A stretch of 62,176 bases of DNA. Source: an uncultured Oscillospiraceae bacterium (GTDB lineage Bacteria > Bacillota > Clostridia > Oscillospirales > Acutalibacteraceae). Shown one piece after another: positions 8,964 to 15,844 of the stretch. The translations under genes and the position numbers were made by a program. How positions within the stretch are numbered: position 1 is the first letter of the stretch; the number at the start of each line of letters is the position of its first letter. Location of the stretch: assembly GCA_905192745.1 (NCBI GenBank), contig CAJJLZ010000016.1, forward strand, positions 1 to 62,176, given 5' to 3'. Below the pieces are notes generated by a model. It was not told where the DNA came from. It did no database searches and saw only the letters and a program-made list of their open reading frames with translations.

Positions 8964-9236
8964 GATACCATAGCGCCGCCCAGCCGGGTTCTATACCGGC
9001 GTTTGTTTGCGGCGCTACCGAGAAATGCTGTCGCATTTCTCCTGAACTTCATTATACCATAGCGCCGCCCGACCGGATTCTATGCGAGCCTTTGTTGGCG
9101 GCGCAGTCGAAAATGCTTTCGCATTTTCCCAAACGACATTATACCATAACGCCGCCCAGCCGGGTTCTATGCGAGCCTTTTCCGGCGGCGCAATGAAAAA
9201 CGCTGTCGCGTTTTTCCCTGACGACAGTATACCATA
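8964..9236 (-). repeat. three tandem 87-89 bp repeat units with promoter and hairpin
   Basis: Units 8964-9052, 9053-9139 and 9140-9228, plus a partial fourth at 9229-9236. Each unit, read on the minus strand, starts with TATGGTATAATG or a close variant, an extended -10 box (TRTGnTATAAT). Then comes an A/T-rich hairpin (9020-9041, 9109-9128, 9196-9217) whose two arms differ between units by paired changes. An outer GCGCCGCC/GGCGGCGC stem (clean at 9062-9069 with 9097-9104) follows. The array lies 70 to 340 bp upstream of recG and points toward it. One frame reads through as repeats of ARIExGxAALWYN, but no good start or codon bias suggests a protein. Confidence 0.85.
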
Positions 9237-9253
9237 AAAATAGATGCCGAGGA

Positions 9254-9311
9254 GAAAAACGATGGTGCCGCGAAGCGGCAGGAAGGGCCTTTGGCCCGAC
9301 AATCGTTTTTC
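9254..9311. repeat. cloverleaf-like nested palindrome
   Basis: Outer 10-bp stem GAAAAACGAT (9254-9263) with ATCGTTTTTC (9302-9311) encloses two small hairpins: TGCCGC-GAA-GCGGCA (9266-9280) and GGGCC-TTT-GGCCC (9285-9297). The shape is that of a small mobile or structured intergenic element. It sits directly beside the tandem repeats. Confidence 0.75.
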
Positions 9312-9313
9312 GA

Positions 9314-9343
9314 TGAATCCGGCTTTGCCGAATTCATTATATC
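9314..9343 (-). promoter_or_regulatory. -10 box with adjacent palindrome
   Basis: Minus-strand TATAAT (9336-9341) overlaps a 10-bp inverted repeat (9314-9323 with 9327-9336, one wobble pair). The same -10/palindrome layout occurs at 4935-4960 and, less perfectly, near 21869-21884. It could be a recG promoter. Confidence 0.5.
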
Positions 9344-9427
9344 ACAGCGTTTTTACCGCCGCAAGGAAACCTCTTTTCCGTGCGAATAATCCGATGGCCC
9401 GCCGCCTATATATGGAAGGAACGACAA

Positions 9428-10339
9428 ATGCAAGGGAAGGATGCCTTTATGTACTGGACGGTACGGCTCCAGCGCAGCCTGTGCGCCATGACGGCGATTT
9501 TTCTGGCGGGGCTGGTCTGTGTCGGGATCGGCCTGAGAACGACCCCGGCCGCTTCCGCCGAAGCGGAATCGACGGAGGGAATCGCTCTGCCGATCGTCAT
9601 GTATCACGGACTGCTGAAAGAGGAAAAACGGCAGGGACAGTATGTGATTTCCCCGGATCTTTTTGAAAGCGATCTGCAGTATCTGACCAAACACGGCTAT
9701 ACCACGGTGGTGGTGCAGGATCTGATCGACTATGTGACAAACGGTGTTCCGCTGCCGGAAAAACCGATTATGCTCACCTTTGACGATGGGTATTACAATA
9801 ACTACCTCTATGCCTATCCGCTTTTGCAGAAGTATCAGTGCAAAATGGTGCTGTCTCCCATCGGCCGGTACGCCGACGAATACAGCCGGGAGGAAACTCT
9901 CCACGCCAATTATTCCCACGCTGCCTGGAGTCAGTTGAAGGAGATGATCGAATCCGGGCTGGTGGAAGTGCAGAACCACTCCTACAATATGCATGGCGAC
10001 GGGAAGAAAACCAAGAGGAAAGGATCGAAAAAGGTGAACGGGGAGAGCGTGGAGCAATATGTCGAGGCGCTGAGGGAGGATGTGCAGAAAATGCAGGACG
10101 CGATGGCGAAAAATACCGGCTTCACTCCCACGGCGTTCGTGTATCCCTTTGGCGCAGTCAGCCGGGAATCCCTGCCCGTGCTCAGGCAAATGGGCTTTCA
10201 GGCGACGCTGATCTGTGAAAGCCGGATTAATACCATCACCCGCAATCCCTCCTGCCTGTATGGGTTGGGCCGGTACCTCCGTCCGCCGAAAACCGACAGC
10301 GCCGCCTTTTTCACGAAAACCATGAAGCTGGCTGAATAA
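9428..10339 (+). CDS. polysaccharide deacetylase (NodB family), exported
   Basis: 303 residues. A hydrophobic N-terminal segment (CAMTAIFLAGLVCVGIGL) anchors or exports the protein. The NodB homology domain follows with motif 1 TFDDGYYNN and metal-binding motif 2 HSYNMH, then a Phe-x-x-Pro-type motif (FVYPFGAV). Members remove acetyl groups from peptidoglycan or other extracellular glycans using a divalent metal. ATG 9428 has AAGGA 7 nt upstream; ATG 9449 (MYWTVRLQ) also has GGAAGG at good spacing and is a real alternative. The amidase gene follows 50 bp downstream, so the two may form a cell-wall remodelling pair. Confidence 0.9.
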   Translation: MQGKDAFMYWTVRLQRSLCAMTAIFLAGLVCVGIGLRTTPAASAEAESTEGIALPIVMYHGLLKEEKRQGQYVISPDLFESDLQYLTKHGYTTVVVQDLIDYVTNGVPLPEKPIMLTFDDGYYNNYLYAYPLLQKYQCKMVLSPIGRYADEYSREETLHANYSHAAWSQLKEMIESGLVEVQNHSYNMHGDGKKTKRKGSKKVNGESVEQYVEALREDVQKMQDAMAKNTGFTPTAFVYPFGAVSRESLPVLRQMGFQATLICESRINTITRNPSCLYGLGRYLRPPKTDSAAFFTKTMKLAE

Positions 10340-10389
10340 TCCATCATTTTTTGGGATGAGAAACGATCAATCGAAAGGAGCCCACGCGT

Positions 10390-11127
10390 ATGCCACGGAT
10401 TTACTTAAGCCCTTCCTTACAGGAGGGAAACCCTACCGTTCTCGGAATTTCGGAGGAGGAACTGATGAACCGTGTCGCGGACGCCATGGAGCCGTATCTG
10501 CGTTCCAGCGGGATTGAGTTCACCCGCAACCGGCCGGATATGACCCTGTCTCAGGTGATTGCGGAATCCAACCAGGGGAATTACGACCTGCATCTGGCCC
10601 TGCATTCCAACGCCGCCCCGGAACATCTGGCTGGTCTCCTGCAGGGGACCGACGTGTACTATTATGAGCCGAGCGCGGCGGGAAGGCAGGCCGCTGCAGT
10701 TCTGGCGAATCATTTTAAGGAAATCTATCCTGATCCGTCGCTGGTGAAGGCCGTTCCCACCACCTCGCTGGCGGAGGTATCCCGTACCCGGGCGCCCGCC
10801 GTGCTGATGGAGCTCGCTTATCACGACAATCCCGAGGACGCGCAGTGGCTCGCGGACAATACCGACGCGATCGCCCGCAATATCGTGCAGGGGCTGACGA
10901 TTTATTTCGGCATTCCTTTTGTGGATGCGTCCGCCCCGCGGAAGGGGACGGTAGCGACTGACCGGGGAAGCCTCAATATCCGCAGCCGCCCCGATCTGAC
11001 CGCCCCCATTCTCGCCACCGCCCCGAAGGGCGCGCCGATTACGGTGCTCGGCCAGTGGCGGGACTGGTACGTCGTCAATTACAACGGGGTGGACGGCTAC
11101 GCCGCCAGCCGGTATATTCAGGTGTAG
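10390..11127 (+). CDS. Amidase_3-like N-acetylmuramoyl-L-alanine amidase with SH3 domain
   Basis: 245 residues, no signal peptide. Residues 1-178 resemble Amidase_3 peptidoglycan amidases: the second zinc His region (LHLALHSNA) and the catalytic Glu region (LMELAYHDNPEDA) are visible. The usual first motif DpGHGG is replaced by YLSPSLQEGN, so the first zinc His is missing. A Glu-rich stretch (ISEEEL) lies where the second ligand is expected. Residues about 185-245 form a bacterial SH3 domain (GSLNIRSRPDLTAPILATAP). AAGGAG is 9 nt before the start. The same first-motif change is, to my memory, common in a clostridial subfamily, so activity is not ruled out. Confidence 0.8.
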   Translation: MPRIYLSPSLQEGNPTVLGISEEELMNRVADAMEPYLRSSGIEFTRNRPDMTLSQVIAESNQGNYDLHLALHSNAAPEHLAGLLQGTDVYYYEPSAAGRQAAAVLANHFKEIYPDPSLVKAVPTTSLAEVSRTRAPAVLMELAYHDNPEDAQWLADNTDAIARNIVQGLTIYFGIPFVDASAPRKGTVATDRGSLNIRSRPDLTAPILATAPKGAPITVLGQWRDWYVVNYNGVDGYAASRYIQV

Positions 11128-11201
11128 CGCGCGGCAGGCGCAGGATGCATAGGGTTTTGCACAGCGAGCCTTTTCATTCGCTGAAAAATTTAAACGCCCT
11201 C

Positions 11202-11252
11202 TTGAATACCTAGAAGTTCTATGCTATCATAAACATAGAACTTCTAGGTATT
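11202..11252 (+). promoter_or_regulatory. PadR operon promoter overlapped by 19-bp perfect inverted repeat
   Basis: TTGAAT (11202-11207), 17-bp spacer, TATCAT (11225-11230) with an upstream TG (extended -10). A perfect 19-bp inverted repeat (11205-11223 with 11234-11252, 10-bp spacer) starts inside the -35 box and its spacer contains the -10. A dimeric repressor bound here would block RNA polymerase. Autoregulation by the PadR protein is inferred. Confidence 0.85.
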
Positions 11253-11271
11253 ATAAAAAGGAGGGCTGCGT

Positions 11272-11634
11272 ATGAAAATCGATAAGGATCTGCTGGGAGG
11301 GAGCGCTCCCTTTCTGGTGCTGTCCCTGCTCGATCACGCCGACCGGTACGGGTATGAAATCATCCGGGAACTGGCAATGCGGTCGGAAAACGTGTTCGAA
11401 CTGAAGGAGGGGACGCTGTATCCCGTGCTGCACAAGATGGAAAACCGGGGATACCTCGAATCCTACATGGCGGAATCGCCGAACGGCCGGGCGCGGAAGT
11501 ATTACCGCCTTACCCGAAAGGGCCGCTCCCAACTGACGGAGGAACGGGAACAGTGGGCGTTATTCACTCGGTCGGTGGAACGGGTGGTCGGCGGCAACCA
11601 GCCGGAGGGGGGCGGCGCCCATGCGCTGGCGTGA
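11272..11634 (+). CDS. PadR family transcriptional regulator
   Basis: 120 residues, the size of PadR subfamily 2 proteins. It has the winged helix typical of the family (LVLSLLDHADRYGYEIIREL, then EGTLYPVLHKMENRGYLES and the wing GRARKYYRLTRKG). Such proteins usually repress their own operon and bind small molecules at the dimer interface. AGGAGG lies 7 nt before the ATG. A 19-bp perfect inverted repeat covers the promoter just upstream. The next gene starts before this one ends, so the operon is translationally coupled. Confidence 0.93.
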   Translation: MKIDKDLLGGSAPFLVLSLLDHADRYGYEIIRELAMRSENVFELKEGTLYPVLHKMENRGYLESYMAESPNGRARKYYRLTRKGRSQLTEEREQWALFTRSVERVVGGNQPEGGGAHALA

Positions 11635-12241
11635 TCGACGGGCCGGTTCCCGCCGGAAGGGAAAGAGGACGGTTTTCTTCCGGGAAACGCCGGATTCCAA
11701 CGGGAAGCGGCTGATTCATACCGCCGGAAATCTGCTCGCCTTTTCCGCCTTTTTGTTTGGTTCTCTGCTGATCGTCGGAAAAGCCGCTTCGCCGGATAAG
11801 GAATACGTCTGCTCCGTCTCCCCGGATATGCGCTTGATCGCCAGCGGAGCGTTGGACAGGGACGAGCGGTATTATCTTTCCGAAACGGAAGACCGGCTTA
11901 TCCTGACGGTGCTTCAGAGAAACGGTTTGTTCTGGCGAACGGCAGAAACGGTGAACCATAGCAGCGGTGTCCCGCTGGGGAAACCCTTCACCTGGTCGAT
12001 CCAGTATTCCGGAACCGGTTTTTTCTACTGCCTTGGAACACGGAACGATCCCCGGATCGTCCGGCTGTCCGTCCGCCTGATCGATGGAACCGAGACGGAG
12101 GCCGTTTGGGCCGGTGACCATTATTTCCTTCGCTGGACAAAAGAGGAGGCAATCGCCAGCCTGCGTGGGTACGGCAGGGACGGGAAACCCCTCGCTGAAT
12201 GCGACGGCGGGCTGTGGACGGAAGGAGGGACGTACCCGTGA
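11621..12241 (+). CDS. membrane-anchored protein of the PadR operon (paralogue 1)
   Basis: 206 residues; no family recognised. A basic N terminus precedes one membrane segment (about residues 33-52, LIHTAGNLLAFSAFLFGSLL), leaving an extracytoplasmic domain. Its C-terminal part matches by eye the gene at 12929-13543: YCLGTRNDPRIVRLSVRL against YCYGLRNDPAICRVEVIL, then a shared GxPLAxCDG/GEALAAYGA-type ending. The two are diverged paralogues flanking a third gene. The start overlaps the end of padR by 14 bp; a GGAGG lies about 12 nt upstream. A role in envelope sensing is possible but not shown. Confidence 0.7.
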   Translation: MRWRDRRAGSRRKGKRTVFFRETPDSNGKRLIHTAGNLLAFSAFLFGSLLIVGKAASPDKEYVCSVSPDMRLIASGALDRDERYYLSETEDRLILTVLQRNGLFWRTAETVNHSSGVPLGKPFTWSIQYSGTGFFYCLGTRNDPRIVRLSVRLIDGTETEAVWAGDHYFLRWTKEEAIASLRGYGRDGKPLAECDGGLWTEGGTYP

Positions 12242-12936
12242 TTTCTCCCGAGGAAGGCTATGTGGACGCCGTTCTGCGGTTTGTGCGTTTCCGATACGAT
12301 CACGCCGTTATCCGAAAGGAGCTGCTTGCCCATCTGGAGGACAAGGCGGACTGGCTGACAGAGCAGGGAACAGAGCGGGAGGAAGCCGTCCGTCTTGCCG
12401 TAGAGGGGATGGGGGATCCATCCGAGACAGGCCGGGCCCTCAATCGGGAGCACAGTCCCGTTCTTGGATGGATATGGCGGATCAGCCGTCTGCTGGCGCG
12501 GCTGGCAGCGGCGCTGATGCTCCTGCTTGCCCTGTGGATGGCGGTGGATTTTTTTATCCCCAACGCCTCCTTTGTGGACAAGGCGGAGATTGAACGTACC
12601 GTGGAGCTGAACGCCGCCACAACCGTACATGGTTTCCACTATCACCTGCAAAAGCTGCTGTATAAAAAGAACGGCGATATCGTCCTGCTGTATGAAAGCT
12701 GGGCGGTGGACCCAAGGGACAACCGGTGGAGCCGCAGCGTCTTTTATGTAAAGGATGAATGGGACAGAATATATCCCGTGGGAAGTATGAGCAGGGGAAC
12801 CTTCAAAAGCCGGCACGTCGTCACCATGGAGGGGATTCCCGATGAGGTTTCCGTTCTGTGGGCCAATGTAGGTTTTTATGAAGAGGAATGGCTGGAAATC
12901 CCGCTGAACAGAGGAAGTGAAGAGACAGATGAATGA
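12238..12936 (+). CDS. membrane protein with permease-prefix-like N terminus
   Basis: 232 residues from GTG 12238, which has AGGAGG 9 nt upstream and overlaps the preceding stop codon (GTGA). Residues 8-75 (YVDAVLRFVRFRYDHAVIRK, then ELLAHLEDKADWL) resemble the short helical prefix found before membrane domains in PadR-linked proteins (DUF1700/DUF1048-like). One membrane segment follows (about residues 85-108, LAAALMLLLALWMAVDFFI), then about 120 residues predicted outside. Pairing of PadR regulators with such proteins is common in Bacillota. Specific function unknown. Confidence 0.72.
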   Translation: MISPEEGYVDAVLRFVRFRYDHAVIRKELLAHLEDKADWLTEQGTEREEAVRLAVEGMGDPSETGRALNREHSPVLGWIWRISRLLARLAAALMLLLALWMAVDFFIPNASFVDKAEIERTVELNAATTVHGFHYHLQKLLYKKNGDIVLLYESWAVDPRDNRWSRSVFYVKDEWDRIYPVGSMSRGTFKSRHVVTMEGIPDEVSVLWANVGFYEEEWLEIPLNRGSEETDE

Positions 12937-13543
12937 ACGGTTTCGGGGAGCATTCTGGCGAAAGCGAAGCCGCATAGCGCGAACAGCGGTTTCTCTGGCC
13001 GTTTTATTGCTTTTTTTCCTGTCGGCGCTTCCGCTGGTCGGGCTGCATCTTAGTCCGGACGAGGCTGCTCGGCACAGTGAAAACGGATTGCGGTTCGGTC
13101 CTTCCGAGCCGCTGGCCGTCTATCCCGTAAAAGGCGGGCGGCGGCTTTATATCGGCCGGTATGGAAATCAGATATCCTGCTGTGAGGTTCGTCGGTTTGC
13201 GATGATCCTTTGGACGAACGGAGCCTTCAATACCGGAAAAATTGAACCGGAAGAGCCTCTTTCCATTGCCGCCAGGTACGTTACCGGTGAAGAAAGCTCG
13301 TACTGCTATGGACTCCGGAACGATCCGGCGATCTGTCGGGTGGAAGTGATTCTCGGAAACGGAACCGTGCTGTCCGTCGATACGTTTGTGAAGGACACCT
13401 TCTTCTTCACATGGCGGGGGACAAATGGGACGCTGGAGGATGTCCGTATAAAACGCCTGACCGCCTATGATGAGGCAGGGGAGGCGCTTGCCGCCTATGG
13501 CGCCTCGCTCAAAAATCTGAAAAAATACCCGGAGCCTGCCTGA
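12929..13543 (+). CDS. membrane-anchored protein of the PadR operon (paralogue 2)
   Basis: 204 residues from ATG 12929, overlapping the previous gene by 8 bp; GTG 12917 is possible but lacks a properly spaced ribosome site. A basic start and one membrane segment (about residues 18-37, TAVSLAVLLLFFLSALPLVG) lead to an external domain. It shares its C-terminal pattern with the gene at 11621-12241 (YCYGLRNDPAICRVEV). It is the last gene of the PadR operon and is followed by a strong terminator. No known family recognised. Confidence 0.7.
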   Translation: MNERFRGAFWRKRSRIARTAVSLAVLLLFFLSALPLVGLHLSPDEAARHSENGLRFGPSEPLAVYPVKGGRRLYIGRYGNQISCCEVRRFAMILWTNGAFNTGKIEPEEPLSIAARYVTGEESSYCYGLRNDPAICRVEVILGNGTVLSVDTFVKDTFFFTWRGTNGTLEDVRIKRLTAYDEAGEALAAYGASLKNLKKYPEPA

Positions 13544-13574
13544 ACAAACGCCGGATGTTTCTCCTGAAATGCAA

Positions 13575-13611
13575 AACCGGCCCGAACGAATTCGGGCCGG
13601 TTGATTTTTTG
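13575..13611 (+). terminator. terminator of the PadR operon
   Basis: Perfect 12-bp stem (13575-13586 with 13591-13602), loop CGAA, then a T-rich tail GATTTTTTG. An A-run on the other side makes it possibly bidirectional, serving fakA too. Confidence 0.9.
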
Positions 13612-13661
13612 TTTTGGCGGCCCGGACGGCCGTTTCTCCCCATCCGGCGAAACCGGATGGA

Positions 13662-15326
13662 TTATTCCACCGAAAGGAAATAATAGTACACCGGCTGGCC
13701 CCCGTTGACGATGGTGATGTCCACCGCATCCCCGACCTTCGTCTGGATGGCTTCCCGTACGGCCTCGGCGTCGGCTTCCTCCACCCCTTCGCCGTAAATC
13801 AGGGTGATGAAGCTGACCTCCTTACCGGTGATCTTGCGGGTGTTAATGATGCTCTTGGCCAGCTTGACCGCGGCATGACGAATGTTGTCGTCCGTAAAGA
13901 CTACCTTGCCGTTTTCGAGGGCGAGAATCTCGCCTTCCTTGATGGTGTGGCCGCCGAAGTCGCTGTCCCGGGCAGCAAAGGTGACCGAACCGGTGGAGAC
14001 GTTGTCCGCCGCCTTCATCATGTTCAGCAGGTTTTCCTCCTCCGCCGCGTCGGGATCAAAGCTCAGCATGGCGGAGATGCCCTGCGGAATGGTACGGGTC
14101 TGGAGCACATGCACCTTGCGGTCGGCCAGCGGCACCGCCTGTTCCGCCGCGAGGATGATGTTTTTGTTGTTCGGCAGCACATAGACAACCTTGGCGGGGG
14201 TGGCTTGGATGGCATTCAGAATGTCGTCGGTGGAGGGGTTCATGGTCTGCCCGCCCGACACGATGAAATCACACCCGAGGTCGGAGAACAGGGCGCGCAG
14301 CCCCTCGCCGGCGGCGACAGCGACAAAACCGACTTCCTTTTCGGGTTCCGCCCGCGGCGGAATCTCCGGCCCGGCGTTCTCTTCCGGCACCCAGGCGGCG
14401 TTTTCATGCTGAATACGCATATTCTCCACCTTCACGGTTTCGAACTGGCCGTATTTCACGCCTTCGGACAGGGCCTTGCCGGGATCGTTGGTATGGACAT
14501 GGACCTTGATGATCTCGTCGTCGTCCACCACGACCACGCAGTCGCCGATGGATTCCAGATACGCGCGCAGGCGCAGCGGGTCGCGGGTATTGCCCTTTTC
14601 CCGGCCGACGATGAATTCGGTGCAGTAGGTAAAGGTGATCTCGGTTTCAAACGAACCGGCGGCGCTGACCGATTTGACCGGCGCCGCGGCGGCGGGTTCG
14701 TCGCCCTCCACGATCGCGCCGCCCTCAAACACGGCCTGCATCGCGCGCAGGATAATGCACAGACCCTGACCGCCCGCGTCCACCACGCCGGCCTTCTTCA
14801 GCACCGGCAGCAGCTCAGGGGTGCGCTGCAGAGAAGCTTCCGCCTCCGCGCAGATCGCTTCCCATACGGGGGAGCAGGAGGAATCGGATTCCGCCGTCTC
14901 GCGTCCTTTGGCGGCGCCCTCGCGGGCCACCGTCAGGATGGTGCCCTCCGTGGGTTTCATAACCGCCTTGTACGCGGCCTCCACCCCGAGGGTGAGGGCG
15001 GCGGCCAGATCGGCGCCGTTGGCCTCGGCCTTACCCTTCAGCCCTTTTGAGAATCCGCGGAACAGCAGGGAAAGGATGACGCCGGAGTTGCCCCGGGCGC
15101 CGCGCAGCAGGGCGGCGGAGGCGACGTCGGCAACCTCGCTGACGGTCGGATCGTTCAGGCGGGCGAGTTCCCGTCCGGCGGCGGAGAGGGTCATGGACAT
15201 ATTGGTGCCGGTATCCCCATCGGGAACCGGGAAAATATTCAGCTCATCCACCGAATGCTTCGCTTTCGCGAGACAGTTGGACGCGGAGATCATCGCGTCG
15301 CGCAGAATCTTACCTTGAATCAACAT
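13662..15326 (-). CDS. fakA: DAK2/DegV-type fatty acid kinase subunit FakA (YloV)
   Basis: 554 residues. The N-terminal DAK2 (DhaL) domain carries the nucleotide/Mg site NIFPVPDGDTGTNM (residues 30-43) and a later GARGNSGVILS loop. The C-terminal part is the DegV-like region of YloV proteins. FakA phosphorylates fatty acids bound to FakB partners so that they can enter phospholipid synthesis; no FakB is in this window. AAGGGAG lies 7 nt before the start. It follows the Asp23-family gene at 15740-15387, the conserved yloU-yloV order of Bacillota. Confidence 0.92.
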   Translation of the reverse strand: MLIQGKILRDAMISASNCLAKAKHSVDELNIFPVPDGDTGTNMSMTLSAAGRELARLNDPTVSEVADVASAALLRGARGNSGVILSLLFRGFSKGLKGKAEANGADLAAALTLGVEAAYKAVMKPTEGTILTVAREGAAKGRETAESDSSCSPVWEAICAEAEASLQRTPELLPVLKKAGVVDAGGQGLCIILRAMQAVFEGGAIVEGDEPAAAAPVKSVSAAGSFETEITFTYCTEFIVGREKGNTRDPLRLRAYLESIGDCVVVVDDDEIIKVHVHTNDPGKALSEGVKYGQFETVKVENMRIQHENAAWVPEENAGPEIPPRAEPEKEVGFVAVAAGEGLRALFSDLGCDFIVSGGQTMNPSTDDILNAIQATPAKVVYVLPNNKNIILAAEQAVPLADRKVHVLQTRTIPQGISAMLSFDPDAAEEENLLNMMKAADNVSTGSVTFAARDSDFGGHTIKEGEILALENGKVVFTDDNIRHAAVKLAKSIINTRKITGKEVSFITLIYGEGVEEADAEAVREAIQTKVGDAVDITIVNGGQPVYYYFLSVE

Positions 15327-15386
15327 TAAGCACTCCCTTGAAGGTGCTCCACCGCGGCACGGCGCCGTCGGTCGGGCCGCACCGGA

Positions 15387-15740
15387 TTATTCGGATTTCA
15401 TCCCATCCACAAAAACATTGACCTTTTTAACCTGCAGGCCGGTGGCTTCCTCCACGGTGTAGCGCACCTTGTTCACAATGCTTTTGGCGATGGCGGATAT
15501 ATTCATTCCGTAAATCACGGAGATGTGCAGATCCACGATCAGCTTATCGTTTTCACTGCGTACGCGGATGCCCTCGTCCGCATAGGAGCGGCGGGAGATC
15601 AGCGAGCGCAGTCCCTGCTTCGCGCCGCTTTTGACCATGCCCGCTACGCCGTAGCAGGAGGAGGCGGCGTTCCCCACAAGATACGCGAAATATTCCTGCG
15701 AAATTTCGATGGTGCCCAGATGGTTTTCAATTTGGATCAT
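15387..15740 (-). CDS. Asp23/Gls24 family protein (YloU)
   Basis: 117 residues from ATG 15740 (MIQIENHLG), with AAAGG upstream. The Asp23 family pattern is clear: GTIEISQEYFAYLVGNAASS near the start, then VDLHISVIYGMNISAIAKSI and a final VNVFVDGM. Members are small cytoplasmic or membrane-associated proteins linked to envelope stress; this one sits before fakA, as yloU does in other Bacillota, and is probably co-transcribed with it. A frame extension to 15860 has no ribosome site and is rejected. Confidence 0.92.
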   Translation of the reverse strand: MIQIENHLGTIEISQEYFAYLVGNAASSCYGVAGMVKSGAKQGLRSLISRRSYADEGIRVRSENDKLIVDLHISVIYGMNISAIAKSIVNKVRYTVEEATGLQVKKVNVFVDGMKSE

Positions 15741-15844
15741 ATGACTGACCTGCCTTTCCGGTTTTTTGCCGCCGCCGCGCCGTAAGGCTACGACGGACAA
15801 AGGCCTGTAAACGTCTCTGAAAGCGGCCAGCGGCCGCCTGAATG

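Noticed and set aside
8896..9036. N-terminal extension of RecG to 9036
   Set aside because: It would translate part of the repeat array; ATG 8895 has a strong, well-spaced AAGGAGG and gives the usual RecG length.
8964..9236. CRISPR array
   Set aside because: Units are near-identical along their whole length with no distinct spacers, and no cas gene is present.
9015..9302. 95-codon minus-strand frame with repeated ARIExGxAALWYN peptide
   Set aside because: It is a translation of the tandem promoter/hairpin repeats; unit length alternates between 87 and 89 bp, so the frame is not kept across units, and changes preserve stems rather than residues.
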